From the NCBI GenBank assembly GCA_028641055.1, contig CM054059.1, positions 432,206,332 through 432,270,331 of the forward strand: DNA of 64,000 nucleotides, in the 5' to 3' direction. Shown one piece after another: positions 32,309 to 46,040 of this stretch. Within the stretch, counting starts at the first letter, position 1. The number at the start of each line of letters is the position of its first letter. Below the pieces are notes generated by a model. The model saw only the letters and a list, made by a program, of their open reading frames with translations. It did no database searches and was not told where the DNA came from. Position numbers and translations under genes: made by a program. This DNA is from Alopecurus myosuroides (lineage: Eukaryota > Streptophyta > Magnoliopsida > Poales > Poaceae).

Positions 32309-35300
32309 GGAAACCGAGGCCCCCCAAACCCATCCACTATACGGTTGAGGTGAGGGGGGGACAGAAGAGCGGGCATCTGGGCTTCTTTCACGATGTCTTT
32401 TGTGAAGCAAAGGCATCGCGGCGTATCAACACCAGACTAGTTGCTGATTCAATAGCTGACTTCCTTTCAAATATGATATGATAACACATGAGCTCGGCAC
32501 CCTTGTTTCCCAAACTAACTACTCATCTAGCTAGATCCGGATCAGAAATGGTAGGAACTGGATCAAGAAATACGTGACTTTTCCTTCATTGGAAACTCCC
32601 GAGCCCGAGTCATCACCCTAGCCCGACTCATCCATTGAAGCGAGCCAGGTGGCAAATCCATTAGTATAACTTCTGGAATCCCAGCAATAGAGCTGGCAAG
32701 GTTGAAGTGAAGCTGGAATGGATCCGATCTTCAGTGTGGAAAGAGATTCAATCCTCTGTAGCAAGGAAAAGCCGATCCGCTCTTGTCTTGCCTTAAATAG
32801 CTGGAAGCGAAAGCAGTTCTCGAGGAAGGAGTGTTGTAGTCTTGTTCGAAAGTCAAGTCATTCTACGAGTTTGAATCGGTTGGCTTGAAAGGAATAGGTT
32901 CAGTATATCGGTAAAAAAGAAAGTCTAGATGCACCGAACTTGTCTAGTTGTTGGAAAGGGATAGCTGGAATTCCCACTAGTCAACATGCAAATAGTATCT
33001 AACCAAGGGATCACCGAGAGAGAAAGAAGTCACTGCTACACTCTAGAGGTATGCGTTGCGTATGGAATCAGAAGTAGTATAGGCTTTTTCTTGATACTAG
33101 AAAGATGGAGCCCGGTGGTCAGCGAATAGGGGTCTAGACCTAAGTAAGTATGTATGAGGGGACAGGAAAGTCACCAGCTAGCGGAGCAGCACGAATAGCT
33201 AGTCAAGAAGGCAGAGCTCTTATTTGATTCGATTCAGGCAACCTTGGCACCTTTGCAAGCTCTTCGCAACAGGTTCCAGGGAGGAATGTATACGAGTAGC
33301 AACATTGGGAGATGGAAGCTGACAGACCCGTAATTGAAGCGGCACCAAGCTGATGAAGAACAAGGCGTGGGAATGCTATGCAAATTTCCAACCATCGGCG
33401 CCAATCGATAGAAGTTTCCTTGGCATGGAAGGAACTACTAGACTCTATCCCCTAATGGTGAGAAGCAAGTTCAAGAAGTAGGAAGGTGTTGGAACCGGAT
33501 CTGAACTTCCCTTCCCTTGAGCTTTCAAATTCCCGGCACTCTTTACCATTCCTAGTGGCTGCTGCTTCTGCTTCTTCACATGCACTATAGCTTTGTCTTC
33601 TCTAGAAGCCATTTCTTCCCCTGGTTGATAGTAGGACCCATAGTGCCATTGTCAAGTGGACGAATATCTTATCTTTGGAACTCATAATCTGAGTATAGGA
33701 TGAATGGAAGATGCTTTTGGAGGACAGAGTCGTCTAGCTTTTCTTCCTCGAAGCTCAATCACGTATCACCGATCATCCTATTCGAGAGGAGGGAGTTGCT
33801 TGCCTTGGATCAAGGATGGCTTATGGTACGTTGGAATATATAGCTCAGTTGCTTAATTTCAAGCTTTAGATAGCTCTGTTTGTTACAATCAAAGAAGTGC
33901 CAGATATAGCGGCATGTTTCACACTGCTAGCGCCCTTGCCCTTGTCTTGTTAGAAGAGATAGAGTAGGCCAATCTGCCCTAGGTTTCTTTTAGGTTGAAT
34001 TAGAGAACCAACTCTACTACCAACAAAGTAAGTTGTTCCTCTCTCTTCCTTCTAGTATCTCCAGAGGCTCCAGAGGATGGAATTCTTCATTCCCGCTAAG
34101 GAACTGCTATTGTACCCTAGCCAGGTAAAGGGGCCTTGGGTCCTCGCCCGATGCGGTGAAAGGCGGGTTGGTTTAGTTGAAAAAGAGAACTGCCATCTTC
34201 TATTTCACGATACCAGCAAGTCCGTCTTCTCAGCGTGACGGCTGAATGGATTGATGATTCATCAACGGGCACAGGCCAATTCAAAGCGGGAACGAAGCCT
34301 CAAGGGATGGGTGAAAGTCTCCCAGGAACGTGTGCAGATAGAAGACTTATTTCACAAGGGGGAGCGTACCAACCAAGAAAAAACAATAAGACAAGCATTT
34401 CCTTAAGGCTAAGAAATAAGGTACTCTTCATTTCAGACCTATCATCTTGACTGACTTACCTATAAAGTCCATCAGTTGGTTTACGGAGTTGTCGGCAACA
34501 GGTCCCTTCAAGCAGCCATACCACCGCGGTAATCAAAGCATTCTCACTCTGGGGTGACTTCAGTTGACTTTGTCAAAAGCGGACGCCCAAAAACACACCT
34601 AGATCAGGTGAACTATCTAATACCTCATCGAACGATGACCACGGATCTCTTTGCTCCCGTCACAAGATCGGCTTGAGAAAGTTGTTTAAGCGGGAGAAGC
34701 CTCTTTGAGATCAATTCTTTCTTTTTTGCATCAAAGTCTACAGATGTAGTTTCGTGGATAGACCGCTAAGGATAGACATTCAAAGTAGCAATCGTTTTTG
34801 TATGTCTTCTGCTCGTAACGAACAATCAACTCTCAAAGGCCCTTCTCTTCTTAACGAAACGGAAACCCAAGCCGCCCTTCTGAGATAGGACTAGAGGGAT
34901 GGGATTACCTACTGAATTGGAGGAATCGAAACAAAAGATCCTGGCACTTCCTGTGTACAGAGCGCTTATGGCTAAGGCGCAGATGGATGGGAAGATTCAA
35001 ATGAATCTGGTGAATCTAAATTGGAATTCATATCTTCATCTCGGGATTTAGCTGTGTCCGATCAATATTCAATTCAAAGAAAATATATTCATAAAAATCG
35101 AAGAAGAAATGCGCCTTTGCAATGCAATGGGGAAGGTAGGCACCTTGTGCATCAAGCACCTAGGCCATCGCTTCAAATTCGAAGGTCGTGGCAGAAGATA
35201 GTGAACTAATCTCATTCCTCTCATGCAGAGACAAGATGGATTTACGAAACCCGGGCTAGAACGATAGCATTCCCTTGAAATCCCTGCTCTTCTCTTTCGG

Positions 35301-38300
35301 ACTACCCTACCCTATGAATGAATTTGCTGAGCGGAATATTCATCCAATGTGCCAGCTAAGAACCAAGCGTAGCTACGATAGAGAGAATGCCATTCCTTAC
35401 CTGAGATCGAACTGCTCTTTTCTCGAAAATGCACTTTCTCAACGGAAATACGACGATAGCTACGGAACAAACTGTAGTATTGCATGCCTAAAGAAGGAGT
35501 GATGCTAGAGCTCCGACTTCTTAATGCTTGCTCACACACCAAACCGGCTGCTTTGAAATGGAAATGGAAAGCAGTGTGTCCGAGGTCTCCTTCGATAGCC
35601 TGTCCGCCGTAGTCATAAGCTTCTCTCCTTTCAGTGCAGGGCCGGGCCTCAAAACTCATTCCCGAAATGTGTATATTAGTTAAAGAATGCAGTTCTGATT
35701 CCATGCCATTCATCTACGTGCCAGGTCGGGAGAACCATCAGGGATACAATAGAGCGAGAGCGTGGTTTTCTATTCGTTCTGATCTACTTTACTTGCTGCT
35801 GCTGCTGTGAAATCCTACCTTCTTACTTAGGACGGAAAATACTAGAACTGGATTCGATCCTGGCTTTCCAATGAACAAAGCAAAGTCCATCTCTGCTAGT
35901 GGCAAAACTATCCTACCCTATTTGACCTCTGTAGAGGAGAGGATGCGCGGATCTGAAAAGAGTGCATTTTGCTATGGGCCAAAACTACTACCTGCTATTT
36001 GACAAGCGTGGCCCGGGCCTATTCCCTGTTCTGTTCTCGAAATGGAATAGAATAGAGTGGAAGAATTTATCACACTATACGGGAGTTCACACTAGTATTG
36101 AGCCCAGCAAGGACAATAGATGGAGCAGGAGGTAGTCTCGGTTTCCTGTAGACAGTAGAGAATCCTTGGCATGCTTTCCTCTTGATTTGAGAACGGCTTA
36201 CGACGAGAACTGCTTCTTAGAAGGGCTTATGAGGAGGACCTAGCGTTCCTGGTGAAAAGAAAAGATAGCATTCCTCTATTCTTCCTGAAAGACAGAAAGG
36301 AAGAAGTTCACGACTGATGAGCCTATTCCACGCGTCCCAAAGGACGGATCGCATTCCAGTGAGTAACTAGAGTTTTTAAGCAATCAAACTCCAGCGCGTG
36401 ACCATAAAGCCGACGAAAGGAAGAACTCCGTTCCGGACCAAAGAAATCGATAGTTTGTGTAGAAAAGTAACCTGATTTCCGAATAGAGAAAGGAGTTGTT
36501 CTGAATCAGTAAACTAGGCTCCAACATAAAGGGACTTCTCGAAGGGCAGGCAGCATTCTTGCCAAACCTGGACCTCGCAATCCGTCCGATAGCAACACAC
36601 GAACATTTGGATGTAGGTTTCATAAGGCTGTTGCACACACATAAGAATATGAAGGCCTTGTACCTTGACTAGTACTTGTTTTTACGGGGTCATGACCAAG
36701 CAAACCATAGTGAGAAAGCGGACAAACAAAATGCGATTTATGGAATTCAAAGTTATGGAAGAACTGGAACTTGTAATGACGAAAGCATGATCTGGCACTA
36801 TTGGATACAGGGCGCTATCCTTCCCTACTGTCCTGGTGCGTGGTGAATTGATTGGCTAATTCATGAGGACACTGATTCACAAAGGCTATAGCTAGTCTCC
36901 CATTTTCCAGCTTTCCTACTAGTTCCGCTTGTGCAGCTTTCCTATCCTGTTCCGGAGCTAACGACATAGTAGTAGGCTAACACCTGAATACTACTGGAGC
37001 ATCCTAGGTAACAATAGTCAATCCACCTTCCTATATATAGGCTTATGGAAAAAGGAGGAAAGTCATTACATAGGAAAGGAGCACACGCCATAGAGGAATT
37101 ATCATGTTATGCCGGGTAAAGAAGCACACCGACTTCAGAAGAAAGAAAAGAAGTCATCCCAGTCATCTACTATTTTCTGCCACTCAAATCCTGATGGATT
37201 GAAGAGGAATGGAGCGAATAGCCAAGTGATAACCAAGAACCCTGAAAGGGCGCGGGAAGAGCCCAAGGTTATCCCAATTCCTATGATCCTCGTAAAAAGA
37301 GAGGATGGATTGAGATACCCCTTTGCTAAGTCCATAGTTAGGAGAGGTGCGTCTGCGGTGAGCATAAGAAGATTGCCCTGATAATTGAATTCCGGATCCA
37401 CCGGGGTGAGTGATTTTCTTAGGACTGTCAAAAGAGCTCAAGTTTGGCTGATAGCGAACTCCACCAAACGTGATACCCTCCCCAATGGGGGATTGACCCG
37501 AGTATTTAGTCATATTCTTATTAGGAGGCTCCCTTCAGCTTGTGAATCTATTCTAGGATCAATGCATATACTCAGACAGGTTCGATCTGGCTTAAGCTTC
37601 AATCCGTCTAAATAGTGTAGCGAGGGACTGGATAGAATTTCCTATTTGGATACCAAACCACGATCAAAGGTTGTAGCTAACGGCTTTTTAGTTAAAGCGC
37701 ACTAATACGATACGAACTTTCTTCCATAGGCCGATATGCTCATACTAAGTGCTGTAATCTCTCATTCATGCGCATTAAGGAAATTGTAAAGAAAAAAGTC
37801 AAACGCTCTACGCCTCGTCGAATAAGAGTGTTTCCGGATCATATCTATTCTTCTCGGGTACTCTTTCTTAATGAGAAAATCATAACTTGATCCGATCTTT
37901 ATGTCGCACAGTGGTGTCCCAGGCTAGGGCTGCAGGTCCAGCATAAGAATCTAAACTAAAAAAGTATGTTTACGTGGTCCATAAATAATGGTGACAGAAA
38001 TCCCTCCTACTGCGCCTCAACTCGGACTGGAGTGTCTCTAGGTATTGAATTAAAGAACGGGTTTCGCTTTGCTTTGGGGGGAGTCCTGGTGGGGAGATAT
38101 GCTAGCAGGTAATGGCTCAGCTTCTACTTAAAAAGCGTTTTAAGCGGGTTTCCTTATTTATTTGCGGGTCTCTCGTACAAGATTCTATCAGTTACAGCGG
38201 ATTCAAGGGATGGAGCCAGATCTACTATCCGCTTGCTGTCCCTAAGCTGATAATTGCCCGAGCCTATTTGTTTTTTTCCGAGGAGGGGCACATAGCGATA

Positions 38301-39182
38301 GATACTTTAGAAACCTATCACTAAGAAGCGGGCTCACTGAAAACCAAACTGTTTGTATTTCTTTAAAACGCTGTTGCCCTAGTCGGGGGTCTGTCTATAG
38401 AAGAAGGGAATCCAGAGGAAGAAGCAGCTCCCCGAAGGAATCCTTCTAACTACCACCTACCTACCTCCCGCTTTTGTTCGGACAAGGCGAGTTTCCTAAG
38501 ATTTACCCACCGCAGATACACTAAGTGTTCTCCCCGTTGGTAAATCTGATTCTTGCAAATCAACATCAGACTTAGAAGCTTCATGGGGTCTGGTCTCACC
38601 ATTTGGCAATTTAAGCCAAACAAAATACAGTACAGAGGTTATAGCCAATACACAAGCAGGCGTGAACCAGTCAGAAATTAGAATGGAGAAGTAGACACAG
38701 AAGAGGAGGTGTTGGGACAGTATCGATAGCCGCCTTTTCACTTATTGCTAGGAGTGATTGTGAGAGAATACATAACATAGGTGAAAGCCAAAAGGCATAT
38801 ATGACCCGCTCAGCCCAATGGAAGTGATTTGAAACCGACGTTTCTTTAGAATTCGATTAAGAATAAGAACATAGACCGACTTCTAGAAAAAGAGACGTGC
38901 CCTCTTCTCTATCTGTAGATTCAGGAGCAACATGCTGGTTCCTTTTGTCATAATACCTAACGGCTGTGGGCAGAATGAATGAAAAAGCAGATGAAGACAC
39001 TATACATACCAATAGAATGAGAAATATAGAATAAAGCTAGGTGACGTCACGGCATTTGAGAACCAATTGCTTCTTTTGCTTTTCACCAACCTTCATGTAC
39101 AATCTTATTTCGTATTGGAGTATAGCCTATCGTAGGCCCAGCAAAGGCAAGACGGAAAGCAAGCATTAAGTGAAGAAGCAAG
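32309..39182. other. Mitochondrial-type spacer, no recognised gene
   Basis: About 6.9 kb in which I find no standard mitochondrial protein, rRNA or tRNA gene. Short frames exist (for example 32266-32481, 37109-37381 and 38112-38324) but have no features I can name. The style, mixed composition with many short AAG/CTT runs, matches grass mitochondrial intergenic DNA, and its contiguity with cox3 supports that origin. Confidence 0.5.
38496..38741 (-). CDS. Small hypothetical membrane-type ORF in the NUMT
   Basis: 81 residues: MKRRLSILSQHLLFCVYFSI, then a second hydrophobic stretch PACVLAITSVLYFVWL, then a polar acidic tail (SKSDVDLQESDLPTG). Two possible membrane helices and a hydrophilic C-terminus are visible. 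I recognise no family. It may be an unassigned mitochondrial ORF or chance. Confidence 0.25.
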   Translation of the reverse strand: MKRRLSILSQHLLFCVYFSILISDWFTPACVLAITSVLYFVWLKLPNGETRPHEASKSDVDLQESDLPTGRTLSVSAVGKS

Positions 39183-40838
39183 TGAAGGGGAACGTAGCAT
39201 AGAAAACAAAAAAATTCCTACACGCGATAAACCCAAATGGCCAAGATCTAATCTATGAGATGAAAGGCAACGGGGAGAAAGAGAGTCTTGAGATAACATA
39301 CCCTCGAAGACTCTAAGTGGTACGAGAAAAGATCTCGTTGTTGGCGTAGTCGTTCTCACGCCGATCCCGAGCGAGAAGAAGAGCACCGCAATCCGGCGGT
39401 GCCTCCGTAATCGGTCACACGTTCAGCTCGATGAAGACTTCCGTTCCCTCGTTCCAGCGGGTTGCGGAAGTAGAAGATCCCTTCGGAATTCCAGCAGCAC
39501 GACGGCGTGGTGGTGGTGAAGAATCCCACGGTCAGGGCTTCGCCAAGCCGGAGACCATGGAATGGAGCAGCAGATGGAAGGGAAAATGTGTGAGCAAGTG
39601 TGTGTAGAAGAGAGAGCCCTCACCCTCCTTTTATAGGGGAGGGGGAGGCAGCCCAAGGGGGGGTGCGGCCAGCCATGGGTGCCCCCACCCCTTCCTCTCT
39701 TCATGTGAGTGGAAGCTCCACTCAAACCCACTCAAAAATCCCTTAATTTCCCACTTGGAAAATCCAAAGGTTTTTCTTTAATAAATAAATAAAACATTTT
39801 TATTTCTTTAATTATATTTGTTAATTCCATTAACAAACATTTGCATGCAGCACCTCGAACCATTTGTTAATTCTATTAACAACCGTTCGATGAAAAACCC
39901 CTTGAACTATTTCAATTTTCCCCGAAACAATTCCGGAGCTGCCCAAAATATTCTTCGGTATTCCGTATCCTCTCTAAACGCTTCATCGAACCTTAAGTGT
40001 GTCTCCCTACGGTTCGTGAATATTATAGACATGATCGAGACTCCTCTCCGATCAATAATCAACAGCGGGGTCTGGAAAACCGTGATGACTCCTATATATT
40101 CAACGATGACTCTCGTGATCGTGTGAACCTTTCAACGTCGTAACGATTTCCCTTTGTCTCACGATATATTACTTGTCCGAGATCCGATCATCGGTATCCA
40201 CTATACCTTGTTCGATCTCGTTATCCGACAAGTACTCTTTTCTCGTTCCCGTGATATAACATCCTAGTGATCAAATCACTTGCTTGCAAGCGGTGTCGAT
40301 GTGATATCACCGAGAGGGCCCTGAGTATATCTATCCGTCATATTGGATGGACAAATCCCATTCTCGATCCATGAGCTTCAACCAATACTTTCCGAATATC
40401 CAATGCCACCTTTATAGTCACCCTTTTACGGTGTGACGTTTGATGTCATCAAAGTATTCTTTCGGTATTAGTGATTAACATGATCTCATGGTCTAAGGAA
40501 TAGTGTTACTCCGAATGTAAGACATAACAACAAAACTAAATGACTTGATCGTATTGTTATACTTAGTTTAGGGTTTAAGTTCATCATGTCATTCTCCTAA
40601 TGACATGACCCCGTTATCAACAACATCCAATGTTCATGATCAGGAAACCTTGATCATCTGTTTAATCAACGGGCTAGTTAAAAGAGAGGCTTCACTAGGA
40701 ACGTTAGTTTGTTTATTAATCACACATGTATCAACGTTTCCGGTTAATACAATTCTAGCATGAGAAATAAACATCTATCATAAACAAGGAATAACATAAT
40801 AAACACTTTATTATTGCCTCTCGGGCATATTCCCTTCA
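39183..40838 (-). repeat. 3' LTR of Copia element 2
   Basis: 1,656 bp. The TATA box lies at 39629-39635 on the minus strand, next to the imperfect arms CCTCC / GGAGG. Frames at 39423-39731 and 39818-40126 recur in the other LTR and are not genes. Confidence 0.93.
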
Positions 40839-40853
40839 GTCTCCCACTTGCAC
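40839..40853 (-). other. Polypurine tract, Copia element 2
   Basis: On the minus strand GTGCAAGTGGGAGAC abuts the 3' LTR, identical to the tract in Copia element 1. Confidence 0.75.
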
Positions 40854-40871
40854 TAGGGGCAATAATCTATA

Positions 40872-41276
40872 TTACATAGTGATGAATCTAATACCCATGG
40901 AGTTCTGGTGTTGATCATGTTTTGTCCTTGAGAGAGTTTTAGTCAATGGATCTGCCACATTCAGATCCGTATGTACTTTGCAAATCTTCACATCCCCATC
41001 TGCGACATGCTCACGGATGGAGTGAAAACGGCGCTTGATATGCTTGGAATTCTTGTGAGACCTTGGTTCCTTAGCATTGGCTATGGCACCATTGTTGTCA
41101 CAATAGATAACCATTGGATCCAATGCACTTGGAACCACGCCTAGTTCGGATATGAACTCCTTCATCCAAACTGCTTCCTGTGTTGCCTCCGAGGCAGCAA
41201 CATATTCCGCTTCTGTTGATGATCCCGCCACCACGGATTGCTTGGAACTCCTCCAGCTTACAGCTCCTCCATTCAT
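40872..41276 (-). pseudogene. Copia element 2 RNase H, C-terminal part
   Basis: The 134-residue frame continues the polyprotein in a different frame. It begins MNGGAVSWRSSKQSVVAGSS, the usual Copia RNase H segment with STEAEYVA, then IYCDNNGAI, then HIKRRFHSIREHV and ADPLTKTLS near the end. It is shifted by one base relative to the preceding segment at ~41273-41280, where the reading SGYVIL stops. The full polyprotein would need both lesions bypassed, so it is non-functional as it stands. Confidence 0.85.
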
Positions 41277-42001
41277 AATATTACGTACCCGGACTGAGAC
41301 TTAGAGTCATCCGGATCAGTGTCGAAGCTAGCATCGACGTAACATCTTGCGACGAGCTCTTCTTCACCGCCATATACGAGAAACATGTCCTTAGTTCTTC
41401 TTAAGTACTTTAGGATATTCTTGACCGCAGTCCAGTGTTCCAAACCTGGATTGGATTGGTACCTACTAGTCAAACTAATAGCATGTGCCACATCCGGTCT
41501 TGTACATAGCATAGCATACATGATAGAACCTATGGCTGAAGCATAGGGAGTCTTATCCATCTTTTCTCTATCTTCTGCTGTAGCTGGACATTGAGTCTTA
41601 CTCAACGTCTTGCCTTGCAACATAGGTAGGAACCCTTTCCTACTATCTTCCATTTTGAACTTCTTCAAAATCTTGTCAAGGTATGTACTTTGCGAAAGTC
41701 CAATTAAGCGTCTTGATCTATCCCTGTAGATTTTGATGCCCAATATATAAGCTGCTTCACCGAGGTCTTTCATCGAAAAACTATTGTTCAAATAACCTTT
41801 TACGCTTTCTAAAAGTTCTATATCATTTCCAATCAACAATATGTCATCCACATATAGTACCAGAAATGCTACAGAGCTCCCACTCACTTTCTTGTAAATA
41901 CAAGCTTCTCCGTATGTTTGGACAAATCCAAAACCTTTGATCACCTTATCAAAACGGAGGTTCCAACTTCGGGATGCTTGCTTCAGTCCATAAATGGAAC
42001 G
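41273..42001 (-). pseudogene. Copia element 2 reverse transcriptase palm and RNase H start
   Basis: In frame with the long upstream frame but beyond its premature stop. It reads RSIYGLKQASRSWNLRFD, then LVLYVDDILLIGND with the catalytic YVDD intact, DLGEAAYILGIKI, QSTYLDKILKKF and GSIMYAMLCTRPDVAHAI, and ends in the RNase H opening YVDASFDTDPDDSKSQSGYV. Only a few amino acids look unusual, so the lesions are recent. Confidence 0.88.
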
Positions 42002-44845
42002 TTAAAGCTTACACACCTTGTGAGCATCCTTAGGATCAACAAAACCTTTGGGTTGCATCATATACAACTCTTCCTCAATCTCACCATTAAGGAACGCCGT
42101 TTTGACATCCATCTGCCATATTTCATAATCGAAAAATGCAGCAACTGCTAACATAATCCTAACTGACTTAAGCATCACTACTGGTGAGAAAGTCTCATCA
42201 TAGTCAACTCCTTGAATTTGTCGGAAACCTTTTGCGACAAGTCGAGCTTTATAGACGGTCACATTACCATCAGCGTCAGTTTTCTTTTTAAAGATCCATT
42301 TGTTCTCAACGGCCTTGCGGTCATTGGGTAAATCCACCAAAGTCCAAACTTGGTTTTCGTACATGGATCCTATTTCGGATTTCATGGCTTCAAGCCATTT
42401 GTTGGAATCTGGGCTCATCATCGCTTCCTCATATGTCGCAGGGTCATCACCTCCATCTACCATGAAGTTTAATACGGGATCTCCGTATAGTTCAGGAGCT
42501 GCACGCTCCCTAGTTGACCTGCGAGGTGCGGTAGTTTCCTCTATTGGAGTTTCATGATCTTGATCATTAACTCTCTCTTCATCTGACGGGGTCGGCTCCG
42601 GAACAACTTCCGGCGCTGCGCTACTCGCCATTCCAAGAAGAGAAGGTTCAATAACCTCGTCGAGTTCTAGCTTCCTACTATTCACACCTTTCGAGAGAAA
42701 CTCCTTCTCCAAAAAGGATCCATTCTTGGCAACAAAAATCTTGCCTTCGGATCTGTGATAGAAGGTGTACCCTATTGTTTCTTTAGGGTATCCTATGAAG
42801 ACGCATTTTTCCGCTTTGGGTTCGAGTTTATCAGGTTGAAGCTTCTTCACATAAACATCGCATCCCCAAACTTTTAGAAATGACAGCTTAGGTTTGTTTC
42901 CAAACCATAATTCATACGGTGTCGTTTCAACGGATTTAGATGGTGCCCTATTTAAAGTGAATGCAGCGGTCTCTAGTGCATAACCCCAAAACGATAGTGG
43001 CAAATCTGTAAGAGACATCATAGATCGAACCATATCTAATAAAGTACGATTACGACGTTCGGAAACACCATTTCGCTGTGGTGTTCCGGCAGGTGTGAGT
43101 TGTGAAACTATTCCACATTGTTTCATATGCATGCCAAACTCGTAACTTAGATATTCACCTCCACGATCAGACCGTAGAAATTTAATCTTTCTGTTACGAT
43201 GATTTTCAACTTCACACTGAAATTCTTTGAACTTTTCAAACGTTTCAGATTTGTGTTTCATTAAGTAAATATACCCATATCTACTCAAATCATCTGTGAA
43301 AGTGACAAAATAACGATATCCACCGCGCGCCGATACACTCATTGGTCCAGATACATCAGTATGTATGATTTCCAGTAAGTCTGTCGCCCGTTCCATAGAT
43401 CCTGAAAACGGGGTTCTAGTCATCTTGCCCATAAGGCATGGTTCACATGTTTCAAATGATTCATAATCAAGTGATTCTAAGAGTCCATCAGAATGGAGCT
43501 TCTTCATGCGTTTAACACCAATATGACCTAAGCGGCAATGCCACAAATAAGTAGCAATATCATCATTTAACTTCATTCTTTTGGCATTCACATTATGAAT
43601 ATGTGTATCAACATTATCAAGATTCAAAAGAAATAAACCATTCTTCTCAGGTGCATGACCATAAAAGATATTATTCATATAAATCGAACAACCATTGTTC
43701 TCGGACTTAAAGGAATAACCGTCCCGCATTAAGCAAGATCCAGAAACGATATTCATGCTTAATGCGGGCACCAAATAACATTTATTGAGGTTTATAACTA
43801 ATCCCGATGATAGACGTAGAGGTAGCGTCCCGACGGCGATTACGTCAACTCTTGATCCATTGCCGACGCGCATCGTCACCTCATCCTTTGCTAGTGGTCG
43901 CTTATTCTGCAGCTCCTGTTTCGAGTTACATATGTGAGCAACCGAACCAGTATCAAATACCCAGGTGCTACTGCGAGTACTAGTAAGGTACACATCAATA
44001 ACAAGTATATCATATATACCTTTGTTCACTTTGCCGGCCTTCTTATCTGCCAGATACTTGGGGCAATTGCGCTTCCAGTGGCCAGTACCCTTGCAATAGA
44101 AACACTCAGTCTCAGGCTTAGGGCCATGCCTGGTTTTCTTCTCAGCAGTAGCAACAGATTTGCCACCCTTCTTGAAGTTTACCCTTGGCTTGCCTTTCTT
44201 GAAACTAGTGGTCTTATTGATCATCAACACTTGATGTTCTTTCTTGATCTCCACTTCAGCAGTTTTAAGCATCGAGAGAAGCTCAGGAAGAGACTTCTTC
44301 ATGCTCTGCATATTATAGTTCATCACGAAGTTCTTGTAACTAGGTGGCAGAGATTGGAGAACACGATGTATCCCTAGCTCAATGGGAATCGATATTCCCA
44401 AGGCTATGAGCTTATCAGCGTACGCAGACATTTTGAGTACGTGCTCACTAACGGAGCTGTTCTCTTCCATCATGCAGCTAAAGAACTTTTCTGAAGCGTC
44501 ATAACTCTCAACTGCGGCATGGGTATCGAAAATCATTTTCAATTCTCCCATTGTGGCATAAGCAGTGCTGTTCTCGAAACGTTTTCGCAGCTCTGGCTCT
44601 AATCCATAGAGGATGCCGCAGTGAACTATACTGTGGTCTTCTTGTTGAGTCAGATAAACATTTTTATCCTCATCAGAAGCATCATCAGCGGGTTGGTCAC
44701 CTAGAGGTGCATCAAGCACATAGAGCTTCTTGCAAGCGGTGAGGAGAATCCTCAGGTTAAGTGCCCAGTTGGTAAAGTTGCTTCCATTGTTCGCTAATTT
44801 CTCTTTCTCCATGAACATATTGAAATTGAAGGTAGGTGGTTCCAT
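42002..44845 (-). pseudogene. Copia element 2 gag-protease-integrase-RT, ends at a premature stop
   Basis: The frame gives 947 residues from an ATG in GATCATGGAACC. Order: Gag (UBN2-like) ~1-240; CCHC knuckle CFYCKGTGHWKRNC at 248-261; protease with DTGS at 298-301; integrase zinc region H436, H441, C467, C470; integrase core D497 (HTDVSGP), D560 (SDRGGEY) and E596, giving the D-D35-E spacing; then the linker and the first half of reverse transcriptase (NKWIFKKK, ARLVAKGF, WQMDVKTAFLNGEIEEELYM). It ends HKVCKL followed by TAA, where relatives have CAA or CAG before RSIYGLKQ, so one transition created the stop at 42002-42004. Together with the next two segments it would form a full Copia polyprotein of ~1,320 residues. 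It can be used to compare with Copia element 1, which has lost all of this. Confidence 0.93.
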
Positions 44846-46026
44846 GATCTACAACATATTTGCAAAGACTATTTAGACTATGTTTATGATAAATTAAGTT
44901 CAAGTTAATTCTAAAATTATCCCATGAACTCCCACTCAAAAACAACATCCCTCTTAGTTGTCTTTAGTGATTACACGAACCAAATTCACTACACCGAAAC
45001 CGATCATCACGTGAGACGGTGTATTTGCAAAGGCGAACATCAACATGCTCATCATATCATTCATATGACTCATGCTTTACCTTTCGGTTACGTGTTCCGA
45101 GGCCATGTCTGTACATGCTAGGCTCGCCAAGTAGAACCATTGTATTGCATGTGTTTCAAGGCCATGTCTGTACATGCTAGGCTTGAAAACACCCGTTGTA
45201 TGCGAACGTTGAGTCTATCACACCCGATCATCGCGTGGTGTCTCGAAACGACGAACTTTCTTAACGGTGCATACTTAAGGAAGAACACATTATTATCTTG
45301 ATATTAAGTGAGAGGGATCATCTTATAATGCTACCGTCGCGATCTAAGAAAAATAAGATGCATAAAAGGATAAACATCACATACATGGATAATGTGATAT
45401 GATATGGTCCTTCTTGCACTTGATCTCCATATTGTGCATCATGGTATGATCTCCATCATTCCACCGGCGTGGCACCAAGGTCCGTGGCACCTCCATCTTG
45501 ATTGTCCATTACAACATATCACATGGATATGACATACAGCACGCAGGCCATAAAATAAGACAACCATATGGCTCCAGCCGGTATGTCAATAATTTACAAA
45601 AGATATCATCTCATACATAACGTTTGTAACATTGACCATATCACATCACATGCCCTGCAAAAACAAGTTAGACGCCTCTAATTTATTTTTGCATATTTTA
45701 CGTGGCTTTGGGCTTACAAGGATAGAACCTTTCATATCTACGTACAAGAACCACAACGTTGATAAAACATATTTTTTAACAACCCTTTGTAGATTAGATC
45801 TTAACTATAGTAGGAGAAACCGACACCCGCAAGCCACTTATGCAATTCAAGTTGCATGTCAGTTGTGGAACAAGTCTCATGTACGTGGACATGTAAAGTT
45901 AGTCCGGGCCGCTTCATCCTACTATGCCACTAAGATCATAAAATACTTAAAGAGACAAAAACATGATCATCAACGCCCACATACTCCTATGTGTTCTACC
46001 CGTACAATTCATCTACGCATAGATCC
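44846..46026 (-). other. Leader of Copia element 2
   Basis: About 1.2 kb of non-coding leader between the primer-binding site and gag. It is clearly similar to 12245-13330 of Copia element 1, including the duplicated 25 bp motif with 59 bp period (45100-45124 and 45159-45183) and the ATCACGTGATGATCGG-like text. A 142-codon plus-strand frame at 45632-46060 is antisense and not a gene. Confidence 0.75.
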
Positions 46027-46039
46027 GGCTCTGATACCA
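46027..46039 (-). other. Primer-binding site, Copia element 2
   Basis: On the minus strand TGGTATCAGAGCC, one base after the 5' LTR, identical to Copia element 1 and complementary to initiator methionine tRNA. Confidence 0.9.
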
Positions 46040-46040
46040 C

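Larger units (their letters stand above)
28447..39182. other. NUMT, left part (nuclear copy of mitochondrial DNA)
   Basis: About 10.7 kb of sequence with the look of grass mitochondrial DNA: rps3-rpl16 and cox3 in one orientation, a cox2 fragment, then long spacer of even base composition rich in short AAAG / CTTTC words. It begins inside the body of rps3, so the transferred piece had a random end there. It is interrupted at 39182 by Copia element 2 and resumes at 47697. It cannot be an assembly of an organelle chromosome, because both sides are nuclear transposons and the genes carry frameshifts. Confidence 0.85.

Noticed and set aside
33835..33885. tRNA-like text (TATAGCTCAGTTG)
   Set aside because: No T-arm or acceptor pairing follows; only a chance A-box-like string.
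37109..37615. Overlapping 76-109 codon frames on both strands in NUMT spacer
   Set aside because: Mutually overlapping, no recognisable mitochondrial protein; kept only as spacer.
28447..39182. Window as a true mitochondrial genome segment
   Set aside because: Both outer sides are nuclear retrotransposons in the same Copia element, and rps3 and cox3 are broken.
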